From assembly GCF_050717515.1 (NCBI RefSeq), contig NZ_JBOITL010000021.1, positions 130,392-194,391 of the forward strand: 64,000 nt of DNA. The letters run 5' to 3'. This DNA is from Clostridium_AD sp050717515 (GTDB lineage Bacteria; Bacillota; Clostridia; Clostridiales; Clostridiaceae). A program made the translations under genes and the position numbers. Below, one piece after another: positions 34,766 to 42,393 of this stretch (position 1 is its first letter; each line of letters begins with the position of its first letter). The notes under the pieces were generated by a model. That model saw only the letters and a list, made by a program, of their open reading frames with translations, ran no database searches and had not been told where the DNA came from.

Positions 34766-34779
34766 CTAAATCGCAACAA
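34761..34779 (-). repeat. Truncated long repeat, left edge only
   Basis: GTTTGCTAAATCGCAACAA aligns with the usual TTTTCCTAAGTCGTCACAA and then stops. The end of the CD1375-like reading frame uses these bases, so foreign DNA has been joined inside the site. Confidence 0.5.
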
Positions 34780-34921
34780 TTTCTCCTGTAGCTAAATATA
34801 AAGCAACACTGCCTCTATAATTTTCAGGAACTACCTTCTTTGTACTAGCTTCCACCGGTTCCAAATCCCACACATTTACCTTAACTAAATACCCATAAGC
34901 TTTTATTAAATAATCTTTCAT
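34766..34921 (-). CDS. CD1375-like phage tail-region protein, 51 aa
   Basis: MKDYLIKAYGYLVKVNVW and VVPENYRGSVALYL resemble the short CD1375-type proteins found after tail-fibre genes in clostridial prophages. It starts 2 bases before the end of the next gene. Its stop lies in the truncated repeat. Confidence 0.55.
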   Translation of the reverse strand: MKDYLIKAYGYLVKVNVWDLEPVEASTKKVVPENYRGSVALYLATGEIVAI

Positions 34922-34922
34922 G

Positions 34923-35189
34923 TTATTTTGCCTCCAATTCATTTATTTTTTGTGATAATTCTATTATAAGTTCAGCCATCTCAACCTTGGTTAAGTCAAC
35001 TGCTTGGACTATTATTGGCTCTCTATGCTCACTAAATGTCTTAGTTTTCTCGTCATAATCCCAATCTTCTTCAATACCCTCATTACCAGTTATTTCTACC
35101 AAAACAATGTTTGGTGCAAACTCCGGCTTTGCTTCTGCTTCAAAAATCCAATGTGCTCTGCCATCTACTAGTTGCGCAAATTTTTTCAT
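34923..35189 (-). CDS. Phage tail-fibre-associated small protein, 88 aa
   Basis: WDYDEKTKTFSEHREP, then a C-terminal helix (VEMAELIIELSQKINELEAK) fit the XkdW/tail-fibre-assembly class found beside tail fibres. No enzyme motif. It forms an operon-like trio with the glycine-rich protein and the CD1375-like protein; the spacing and overlap are phage-like. Confidence 0.55.
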   Translation of the reverse strand: MKKFAQLVDGRAHWIFEAEAKPEFAPNIVLVEITGNEGIEEDWDYDEKTKTFSEHREPIIVQAVDLTKVEMAELIIELSQKINELEAK

Positions 35190-35204
35190 GCTGTAACCCC
35201 CTTA

Positions 35205-35993
35205 TTAATTCCAAAGTATCGTCAATGCCCCATTCTTACCAGCTGACCCTCCTTGCCCACCGGTACCTCCTTGGCCTCCATTACTATTATAGGCAGCCAT
35301 GCCAAGAGCCCCATGAACACCAAGAGCTCCAGGAACACCATAAACACTACTACCTGCGCCACCTTGTCCACCTGTACCTCCTTTGTCTGTGCCATTCCAA
35401 CTATTACCACCTTGGCCTCCTTGACCGCCAACACCACCTGCGCCAACAGTTATTGTAATAATTTCACCCGGAGTAACCATTATAGGAGAACTAAATACCT
35501 TACCACCACAATATCCATAATTTCCGCCTGCCCCACCTACACCCTTGATACTATATACCGGTCCAGGTGTAGCTGTTCCACCTTCGCCACCTTGTCCTCC
35601 TTGTCCTCCATTACCGCCGCCAAGTCCATATTTAGACCAACCAATGGTACTATTCAGATTATCACTAGAAACGGACAGCAAGTCTCCAAAACTTGTTACC
35701 CCACCATAATTTTTGCCCCCTTGATACCCAGCCCAGCCTTCCCCACCTGGTATTCCAGAATAGGTAGTCCCTGTCCCTCCTTGGCCTCCTTGCCCTCCAC
35801 TACTTCCATTTCCACCTGAAATTGCGGATATATGGACAACAAAAACTCCTTCTGGAACTTTCCACTGATATGTTCCAGGGGATATAAACGAGGCGCTCTT
35901 AACGTTACTCTTAACAGCGGCCAATATATTGTCAGCTGCAGTTTTAACTAAATCCAATGTTACCTTATCTGCAATAAAAATTTCTCCTGCCAA
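35205..35993 (-). CDS. Glycine-rich tail-fibre-like protein, 262 aa
   Basis: Residues 1-45 form a polar helical start. PGTYQWKVPEGVFVVHISAI is the beta-strand lead-in common in glycine-rich phage tail tips. From about 60 on, glycine islands dominate (GGQGGQGGTG, GGNGGQGGQGG, GGVGGQGGQGG), as in receptor-binding tail adhesins. A shadow of this region creates long false frames on the plus strand. With the two next genes it is probably a prophage-tail fragment. The rest of a tail module is absent. Confidence 0.7.
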   Translation of the reverse strand: MAGEIFIADKVTLDLVKTAADNILAAVKSNVKSASFISPGTYQWKVPEGVFVVHISAISGGNGSSGGQGGQGGTGTTYSGIPGGEGWAGYQGGKNYGGVTSFGDLLSVSSDNLNSTIGWSKYGLGGGNGGQGGQGGEGGTATPGPVYSIKGVGGAGGNYGYCGGKVFSSPIMVTPGEIITITVGAGGVGGQGGQGGNSWNGTDKGGTGGQGGAGSSVYGVPGALGVHGALGMAAYNSNGGQGGTGGQGGSAGKNGALTILWN

Positions 35994-36097
35994 TTATAAA
36001 ACCTCCTTATAATATAATAATCCATTTAAAATACCTAGTTGATAATGTTTTGAAGTTCCAACATCCAACATTCTGTTAACATGCTTCGAGTTATCAG

Positions 36098-36190
36098 TCA
36101 AGTACGACGTAAAAACGCCGTAAAATTCCTGAATAATACAGCGTTTTATGGGATTATTCGGTCTTAATAGTTATGACGCTTAATAAGAAA
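36098..36190 (-). repeat. Long array repeat, copy 12 (strongly diverged and enlarged)
   Basis: ACGACGTAAAAACGCCGTAA at the left and AGTTATGACGCTTAATAAG at the right match the ends of the standard repeat. The central hairpin is replaced by a longer one with AAAACGC and GCGTTTT arms. Confidence 0.55.
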
Positions 36191-36228
36191 AATATGCTGC
36201 AAATACAATATAGATTTGCCATTAGGCC

Positions 36229-37299
36229 TTAATCATCACAATGAATATTTTCATTTAAAAAATCAATCCAAGCTTTTTTAGTGAAGTTAGAACACATACC
36301 CTTTGTTTGAAGTGAAGTGATATAATTATTAAATTTTAAATAATTTATAGGTATGTTCTTCTGATTCATAGTTATCAGAACATTAATTGTTTTTTCAACA
36401 TCATTAGATTTCACATAAGCCTCAACGCATTCATGTCGCAAACATTCTTCAGTTTTAGTTGCATCTTCTAAATATGCACCCCATTCCTGCCATTCAGATT
36501 CAGATAAGTCCTTTAAATTCTCAATTGGAGGATATGAAGTGAACGAATAATAATGATTATTATATTTAAATCCTAATTTTTCCGCAGTTGCCCTTGACCC
36601 TTTATTAGAATCTACACAAAGCCACTCAATTTTTTCGTATCCCTTAGTAAAACAATCTTTAATAGTTGCAGCTGCAGCTATTTTACCAAAACCATTTTTT
36701 CTATATCTTTCATCTGTGTGTATGCCAATTGCAATTGTCTTTTCAAAACTACAATCACTTAATGACCAACTCACAATTACCTTGTCATTACGTATTAAAT
36801 ACCCTGTGCCATATTTTTTGAAGCTTTCATCATCACCCCAATTTTCAGCCCATTCTAGTACTCCTTCTGAGTTTTCAAAGGAGTTTTCTCTTAAGAAAGA
36901 TGTATCAACTTTTTCTAGTATATATCCTTCTTTTAAAGTGGCATCACAATCCACAAATCTATCACTAGATAACACATAATGCCTTCTTTTGTATTTTCTA
37001 ATGAAATGATTTTTATGAATAGTTGGTATTTTCTCCATCCATTCACAAGAATCAGGAACTAATTGATCCCAAAAATCCAATTCTGAAGACACCTCTGAAT
37101 TAAAAACTTCATCATTTGGACTACCAGCAATTAAATTACACTCACTAGTCTGTATCAATGTAGCCGTTGGATTATCAATGTTATTTACATATACCTCACC
37201 AGGATTTTCACCACTGATAACAGAAAATACCGACAGTTCATCATGAGATTTAACTAAATGGGCTATTTTCTTAAATTCTTTACTTTCTAATTTAATCAT
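36229..37299 (-). CDS. GNAT family N-acetyltransferase with N-terminal extension, 356 aa
   Basis: A GNAT core lies at about 155-260: VIVSWSLSDCSF, then the acetyl-CoA loop DERYRKNGFGKIAAAA and SNKGSRATAEKLGFKYN. The first 150 residues (HLVKSHDELSVFSVISGENP) form a second GNAT-like half, as in GNAT proteins annotated as FR47 type. The last 80 residues are a helical extension (EECLRHECVEAYVKSND). Substrate unknown. GAGGAGAG precedes the ATG. Array unit with diverged repeat copy 12 downstream. Confidence 0.8.
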   Translation of the reverse strand: MIKLESKEFKKIAHLVKSHDELSVFSVISGENPGEVYVNNIDNPTATLIQTSECNLIAGSPNDEVFNSEVSSELDFWDQLVPDSCEWMEKIPTIHKNHFIRKYKRRHYVLSSDRFVDCDATLKEGYILEKVDTSFLRENSFENSEGVLEWAENWGDDESFKKYGTGYLIRNDKVIVSWSLSDCSFEKTIAIGIHTDERYRKNGFGKIAAAATIKDCFTKGYEKIEWLCVDSNKGSRATAEKLGFKYNNHYYSFTSYPPIENLKDLSESEWQEWGAYLEDATKTEECLRHECVEAYVKSNDVEKTINVLITMNQKNIPINYLKFNNYITSLQTKGMCSNFTKKAWIDFLNENIHCDD

Positions 37300-37465
37300 T
37301 TCATCTCTCCTCTAACTATCTTTTATTATAAATAATTTACTGTAAAATGCTTAATTCATCAAGGTAATAATAATAAATCTTTTTCCATTGTTACACTATA
37401 TTTACAATACTTCAATGGAAAGCATTTTTATAATAAAACTTTCCCATTTTAATAGGCATTAAATT

Positions 37466-37485
37466 ACAGTTGTGACACAAAATAT
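37466..37485 (-). repeat. Short array repeat, copy S6
   Basis: ACAGTTGTGACACAAAATAT lies just past the stop of the most upstream array gene. No good second half-site follows. Confidence 0.55.
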
Positions 37486-37497
37486 AAAAAGCTTACA

Positions 37498-37683
37498 TTA
37501 GTTACTGTTGCTTTTTAATTTCGCTGTGCTATAACTTAAAACAAATATATCAATAAGCATTATGCCACCTATGACTCTTATTGCAATATCAGAAAATGGT
37601 GATACAAACCGATTAATTCCCATACAGATTATTGTAATTATCATTAGAATTAAACTTATCATAAATACATTTTTGTTTTTCAT
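37498..37683 (-). CDS. Small membrane protein, 61 aa (first gene of the array)
   Basis: Two hydrophobic segments at about 6-24 and 35-53, ending KLKSNSN. AAGGAGGA precedes the ATG. Not recognised. Most upstream array gene, next to the IS91-like remnant. Confidence 0.62.
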   Translation of the reverse strand: MKNKNVFMISLILMIITIICMGINRFVSPFSDIAIRVIGGIMLIDIFVLSYSTAKLKSNSN

Positions 37684-37719
37684 TTACTCTTTTCCTCCTT
37701 ATCAATAATAAAGGTATTT

Positions 37720-38025
37720 GTCGGGTAGGTAGGGAGCCTTACTGTTGCTTAATATTCCATAATGTCTAATCTTAACAAACTTCCTTGGTAAAACATGCAT
37801 AAGATACCACTATTTATTTACATCTTAGGAGAGTAGATTTACTTAATATAAAGAACCCATTTGGATATACTCTTAGATAAAAAAGATGAACAAGATGATT
37901 GAGATTCAAGATATATTCAATCAATATGGTGATGAATATAGGAGATATCATAAGTTTCCTCTACATATTCTAAAAACTATGATTTCTATTGAAGCTTGTA
38001 GAACAGCTGAGCTTCATGGACATGT
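37720..38025 (+). mobile_element. IS91-like element remnant (5' end and transposase N-terminus)
   Basis: The plus strand from ATG at 37886 reads MIEIQDIFNQYGDEYRRYHK, FPLHILKTMISIEACRTAEL and HGH. This matches the start of the IS91/ISCR-type transposase zinc-binding domain, where a cysteine cluster should follow but is missing. The upstream GTCGGGTAGGTAGGGAGCC (37720) recurs at 26874. The sequence switches at about 38022 into a tyrosine recombinase. Confidence 0.65.
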
Positions 38026-38166
38026 ATGTAGATCCTAAAATTGTTTCCCAAAGACTTGGACATTCAAATATTAGTACTACATATGATATATATATGCTCA
38101 CGTTACAAATGAGATTGAAAAAAAGCTGTTGATAAACTCGACACCCTATTTAAAACTAAATTTTAA
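38022..38166 (+). pseudogene. Tyrosine recombinase (integrase) C-terminal remnant, frameshifted
   Basis: VDPKIVSQRLGHSNISTTYDIY, read as VDPKIVSQRLGHS then NISTTYDIY, contains the R-L-G-H catalytic motif and is followed, after a 2-base slip in an AT run, by AHVTNEIEKKAVDKLDTLF. The tyrosine is in TTYDIY-AHV. Only about the last 45 residues remain. It points toward tRNA-Pro, as integrases using a tRNA attachment site do. The 37684-38256 stretch otherwise holds nothing I recognise. Confidence 0.8.
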
Positions 38167-38224
38167 GTCATGGCGTCAAACCGCCGCCAACTTTAGTTTT
38201 TACTTTTTATCATAAAAATAAAAA

Positions 38225-38249
38225 GCCCATAACCCATTGAGTTATAAGC
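38225..38249 (-). terminator. Terminator of tRNA-Pro
   Basis: Minus strand GC-TATAAC arm, 7-base loop, GTTAT-GGC arm and a following TTTTTATTTTT run. Confidence 0.7.
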
Positions 38250-38256
38250 ATTTCTA

Positions 38257-38332
38257 TGGTCTGAGTGACAAGAGTTGAACTTGCGACCTCATGAACCCCA
38301 TTCATGCGCGCTACCAACTGCGCTACACCCAG
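38257..38332 (-). tRNA. tRNA-Pro (anticodon GGG)
   Basis: 76 nt with encoded CCA. Acceptor arms CTGGGTG / CACTCAG, D stem GCGC/GCGC, anticodon stem CATGA/TCATG with loop ATGGGGT (anticodon GGG, G37), T stem GCAAG/CTTGT with loop TTCAACT. It reads CCC codons. A tyrosine recombinase remnant ends about 90 bases past its 3' end, so it is a plausible former attachment site. Confidence 0.95.
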
Positions 38333-38385
38333 TTAACAACTTATTATAGCATAAAATTTTACACTAATTCAACATTAAATTTAGC

Positions 38386-38420
38386 TTTGAGTTATAAGAA
38401 ATGTTCCCTATAACTCAAAA
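38386..38420 (-). terminator. Hairpin after spoIVA
   Basis: Arms TTTGAGTTATA and TATAACTCAAA with a 13-base loop, 24 bases past the spoIVA stop. The T-run is weak, so termination is not certain. Confidence 0.5.
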
Positions 38421-38443
38421 CTACTATATAATAAAAAATATTA

Positions 38444-39922
38444 TTATAATATAATACATATTAAGCTGCCATTACCCTCATTTATTATTCTTTGTAGTGT
38501 CTTTTGAATTTTTACTTGAACATCTTCTGGCATCTTAAATAATTTATTTTGAAGACCTTCCTTAACCAATACTTCTAAAGATTTACCAAACATATTACTC
38601 TGCCAAATTTGAGATTTATCGTTCTCAAACTGTTCTAAAATCGAATTATAGAATTCTTCACTTTGCTTTTCTGTACCCATAATAGGAGATACTTCTGTAG
38701 TTATATCTGCCTTAATAAAGTGTAACGACGGCGCTGAAGCCTTTAATTTAACACCATATCTACCACCATGTTGCACTATTTCAGGTTCTTCTAATGTCAT
38801 TTCTGAAAGCTGTGGTGCAACTAGTCCATAGCCTTTTTCCTTTACATCTCTTAGTGCATCTGCAATTTTATCATATTCCACTTTTGCTCTAGAGAATTCT
38901 CCCATTAATGATAATAGATCATTTTCACCTTTTATTTCACAATCACAAGTTTCACCTAGTATTTTATAAAACAATTCGTGTTTAGGAATTATATTAACTC
39001 TGGCAGTTCCCTCTCCCATATTCATTTCATCAAGTCTCGCAGAGTCTAAAAAGTCAACTTCTTTAAAGCTTAGTAGAGATTTATTTATATCTCTAACTTT
39101 AAAAATATCTTTGCACATATCTTTTAAGAACTTCATAAAATTAATTTTTACCCAATGCTTAGAACTTAAGTTTTCAATCCATTCAGGCATATCTATGTTA
39201 ATTTCTTTAACTGGGAATTCTCTAAGAATTCTTTGGAATATATTAGCTATATCTTCCTCTTTCATATTTAGAACATCCATAACTTGAACTGGAACATCAT
39301 ATTTTTCTTCCAATTCTCTTGCTAAAGATTCTGTTTCAGGAGCAGCTGCGTTTTTAGAATTTAACACCACTATGAAAGGTTTATTAATGGCTTTAAGTTC
39401 ATCAACTACTCTTTTTTCAGCCTCTAAATATTCTTCTCTTTCTATACCTGTTATAGAACCATCTGTAGTAATTAAAAGACCAATAGTTGAATGCTCATTT
39501 ATTACTTTTTTCGTTCCAAGCTCTGCTGCTTCCTCAAATGGAATCTCATAGTCATACCAAGGAGTTGTAACCATTTTAGGTGTTTCCCCTTCTTCGTATC
39601 CTAGGGCTCCTTTAACAATATATCCAACACAATCAACCATTCTAACTTTGAATTTAGTACCACCGTCAAAATCAATTTCAACTGCTTCATTGGGTACAAA
39701 TTTAGGTTCAGTAGTATGAATTGATTTTCCCGAACCGCTTTGAGGAAGTTCATCTTTTGCTCTTTCTTTTTTATGAGGATTGTCTATTCTAGGAATTACC
39801 ATAAGCTCCATAAACCTTTTTATAAATGTTGATTTTCCAGTCCTTACTGGACCTACAACACCTACATAAATATCCCCTTGCGTTCTCTCTGCTATATCTT
39901 TGTATATATCAAAATTATCCAA
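38444..39922 (-). CDS. spoIVA: Stage IV sporulation protein A (spore coat ATPase)
   Basis: 492 aa, the same length as in Bacillus. SpoIVA polymerises on the forespore surface using ATP and anchors the coat. Walker A GPVRTGKS at 24-31, followed by TFIKRFMELMVIP, and the C-terminal stretch NEGNGSLICIIL that anchors it. The TTG at 39922 is chosen because GGGAGGG lies upstream and the protein then begins MDNFDIYKDIAERT as in the family. Transcribed alone; gpsA ends in a strong terminator upstream, so it has its own promoter, expected to be SigE-dependent. Confidence 0.96.
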   Translation of the reverse strand: MDNFDIYKDIAERTQGDIYVGVVGPVRTGKSTFIKRFMELMVIPRIDNPHKKERAKDELPQSGSGKSIHTTEPKFVPNEAVEIDFDGGTKFKVRMVDCVGYIVKGALGYEEGETPKMVTTPWYDYEIPFEEAAELGTKKVINEHSTIGLLITTDGSITGIEREEYLEAEKRVVDELKAINKPFIVVLNSKNAAAPETESLARELEEKYDVPVQVMDVLNMKEEDIANIFQRILREFPVKEINIDMPEWIENLSSKHWVKINFMKFLKDMCKDIFKVRDINKSLLSFKEVDFLDSARLDEMNMGEGTARVNIIPKHELFYKILGETCDCEIKGENDLLSLMGEFSRAKVEYDKIADALRDVKEKGYGLVAPQLSEMTLEEPEIVQHGGRYGVKLKASAPSLHFIKADITTEVSPIMGTEKQSEEFYNSILEQFENDKSQIWQSNMFGKSLEVLVKEGLQNKLFKMPEDVQVKIQKTLQRIINEGNGSLICIIL

Positions 39923-40013
39923 GATATACCCTCCCAATAATTATTATTAACATTATAAATATATTTTAGAGAACAATAAATTATTACTACAGATTAAAAA
40001 TATATAAAAAAAA

Positions 40014-40047
40014 CCAATTTTCCATTAACTTCTTAACGAAAAATTGG
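40014..40047 (-). terminator. Terminator after gpsA
   Basis: Arms CCAATTTT and AAAATTGG with a loop of 18, followed by eight T on the minus strand. Confidence 0.85.
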
Positions 40048-40082
40048 GCTTTAATGCTATATATATATATTACATTATGTGG

Positions 40083-41075
40083 TTAAAACTCATCTTTTTT
40101 ATTTCTTGACATAAGTTCGTGTACCCCATCATTAGGGTCTTTGCCTTCAAATAGTACTTTGTAAAGCACATCTGTAATAGGCATAGAAACTTGCGCTTTT
40201 TCTTTAAGTTCATAAAATGCTCTTGTGGCTTTTATACCCTCAACTACCATTCCTATTTCTTCGCATGCCGCATCCATTGAAATACCCTTCCCAATGGAAA
40301 TGCCGGCTCTTCTATTCCTACTATGCATACTAGTGCAAGTTACGATAAGATCGCCCATGCCTGTTAATCCATAGAAAGTTTCAGTTTTGCCGCCAAGCAC
40401 AGTGCCTATTTTTATAATTTCACTCATTCCTCTTGTCATAAGTGCAGCCTTAGAATTGTCACCATAGCCTATCCCATCTGATACGCCTGCAGCTAGTGCA
40501 ATAATATTTTTAACTGCTCCGCCTATTTCTACTCCAATAATGTCTTCATTAGTGTAAACTCTAAATTTACTTGTCATAAATACATCTTGAACTATCTTTG
40601 CATACTCCATTTTTTTAGAGGTAACTACTACTGTCGTAGGTATATCTAAAGCAACCTCTTCTGCATGACTAGGACCTGAAAGTATTACTATGGGGTTACT
40701 CGGAATCTCTTCTTCTATAACCTGTGAAATCCTTTTTGATGAACCTTCTTCGATTCCTTTTGCAATGCTAACCACAATTTGATTTTGCTTTAAATGTGGT
40801 GCTATTTTCACACTTAAGTCTCTTATTGCATGTGATGGCACTGATAACACAATTATATCGCTATCACGTGTAGCCTTTTCTATATCAATGAATGCTGTTA
40901 CTCCTGCTGGTATAATAACATTGGGTAAATATTTAACATTTTCTCTTTTGATGTTAATATCATCAATAACACTAAGTTTTCTATCCCATATGCTAACCTT
41001 CATTCCTTTTTTTGCAAGCATGATAGATAATGCAGTGCCGAAACTACCACCACCTAAAAAAGCAACTTTTAACAT
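40083..41075 (-). CDS. gpsA: Glycerol-3-phosphate dehydrogenase (NAD(P)+)
   Basis: 330 aa. It makes sn-glycerol-3-phosphate for phospholipid synthesis. Nucleotide motif GGGSFGTALS at 8-17, catalytic Lys in AVKNIIALAAGVSDGIGYG, and GMGDLIVTC are present. It begins one base after the der stop, with the ribosome site inside the end of der. In many clostridia plsY lies between der and gpsA; it is not here. Confidence 0.95.
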   Translation of the reverse strand: MLKVAFLGGGSFGTALSIMLAKKGMKVSIWDRKLSVIDDINIKRENVKYLPNVIIPAGVTAFIDIEKATRDSDIIVLSVPSHAIRDLSVKIAPHLKQNQIVVSIAKGIEEGSSKRISQVIEEEIPSNPIVILSGPSHAEEVALDIPTTVVVTSKKMEYAKIVQDVFMTSKFRVYTNEDIIGVEIGGAVKNIIALAAGVSDGIGYGDNSKAALMTRGMSEIIKIGTVLGGKTETFYGLTGMGDLIVTCTSMHSRNRRAGISIGKGISMDAACEEIGMVVEGIKATRAFYELKEKAQVSMPITDVLYKVLFEGKDPNDGVHELMSRNKKDEF

Positions 41076-41076
41076 T

Positions 41077-42393
41077 CTATTCCTTCCTTTCCCTAAATAT
41101 AAGTTTTATACCCGTTCCCATAAATTCAAAACTATTTCTCAATTGGTTTTCTAAATATCTTTCATAAGAGAAATGTAGTAAATTTTCATTATTTACAAAG
41201 AACACAAATGTTGGTGGTTTAGAAGCTACTTGAGTAACATAGAATATTTTTAATCTCTTATTTGCTACTGTTGGAGGTTCTTTCATTAGTACAGCCTTAT
41301 TTACAACCTCATTAAGTATGCCTGTAGAAATTCTTTTCGAATAATTTTCATAACATTCTTTTACTGTTGAAAGTACCTTATGTACTCTTTGGCCTGTTTT
41401 TGCAGATATAAATAAATATGGTGCATATGCCATAAAGTTTAATCCTGCTTGTATTCTCTTTTTATACTCAATCATAGTTTTGTCATCTTTTTCAATAAGA
41501 TCCCATTTATTTACTATTACTAAAATAGCTTTTTTCATCTCATGAGCATAGCCTATAATTTTCTCATCTTGATCACTTAATTCCTCTGTAGCAGTAATAA
41601 TAAGTATAACTACATCTGCTCTTTCCACTGCTGCTAAGGATCTAATAACACTATATCTTTCAATTCCTTCTTCTACTTTGCTTTTTCTTCTTATTCCTGC
41701 AGTGTCTACAAGAATAAATTTCCCTTGTTCAGTTTCCAATTTACTATCAATTGCATCTCTAGTTGTACCTGCAATTTCAGTTACTATATTTCTTTCCTCC
41801 CCAAGCAATTTATTTATCAATGATGATTTACCAACATTTGGCTTACCTACCACTGCAACTTGAATATATTCTTCATCTTCTGTGTTTGAATAAATACTGT
41901 CAAAATGCGCTACTACTTCGTCTAACATATCTCCAAGTCCAAGGGCTTGAGTTGCCGAAATAGCAAAAGGAGTCCCTATACCTAAATTATAGAATTCAAA
42001 AGCATTTGCTTCTAGTGCAAGATGGTCTATTTTATTTACAACTAATACTATTGGTTTTTTGCTTTGTCTAAGCATTTGAGCAACTTCATTATCTGCACCT
42101 GTGAGGCCTTGCTTTCCGTCAACAATAAATATTATAACATCTGCTGTTTCTATAGCTATTTGTGCCTGTCTTCTCATTTGTGCTAAAATAATATCTTGAC
42201 TTTCAATTTCAATACCACCTGTATCAATTAGTGTGAAATTGTGTCTAAGCCAATCTGCATCTGCATACACTCTGTCTCTTGTTACACCTGGTTTATCATC
42301 AACTATTGATATTCTTCTACCTGCTAACTTATTAAATAAGGTAGATTTACCTACATTAGGCCTTCCTACTATTGCTACTATTGGTTTTGCCAT
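41077..42393 (-). CDS. der: Ribosome biogenesis GTPase Der (EngA)
   Basis: 438 aa. Two GTPase domains in tandem, each with G1 (GRPNVGKST near 9 and GKPNVGKSS near 184), G3 DTGG/DTAG and G4 NKID/NKWD, followed by the KH-like C-terminal domain. Needed for 50S assembly. Start overlaps the stop of the upstream DUF512 gene by one base. Confidence 0.96.
   Translation of the reverse strand: MAKPIVAIVGRPNVGKSTLFNKLAGRRISIVDDKPGVTRDRVYADADWLRHNFTLIDTGGIEIESQDIILAQMRRQAQIAIETADVIIFIVDGKQGLTGADNEVAQMLRQSKKPIVLVVNKIDHLALEANAFEFYNLGIGTPFAISATQALGLGDMLDEVVAHFDSIYSNTEDEEYIQVAVVGKPNVGKSSLINKLLGEERNIVTEIAGTTRDAIDSKLETEQGKFILVDTAGIRRKSKVEEGIERYSVIRSLAAVERADVVILIITATEELSDQDEKIIGYAHEMKKAILVIVNKWDLIEKDDKTMIEYKKRIQAGLNFMAYAPYLFISAKTGQRVHKVLSTVKECYENYSKRISTGILNEVVNKAVLMKEPPTVANKRLKIFYVTQVASKPPTFVFFVNNENLLHFSYERYLENQLRNSFEFMGTGIKLIFRERKE

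Noticed and set aside
35111..35819. Plus-strand coding regions opposite the glycine-rich gene
   Set aside because: They are long only because GGN codons read as NCC on the other strand; no ribosome sites and low-complexity composition.
38257..38280. Island boundaries marked by a duplicated tRNA-Pro 3' end
   Set aside because: I looked for the same 20 bases near 21.5-22.8 kb and did not find them.
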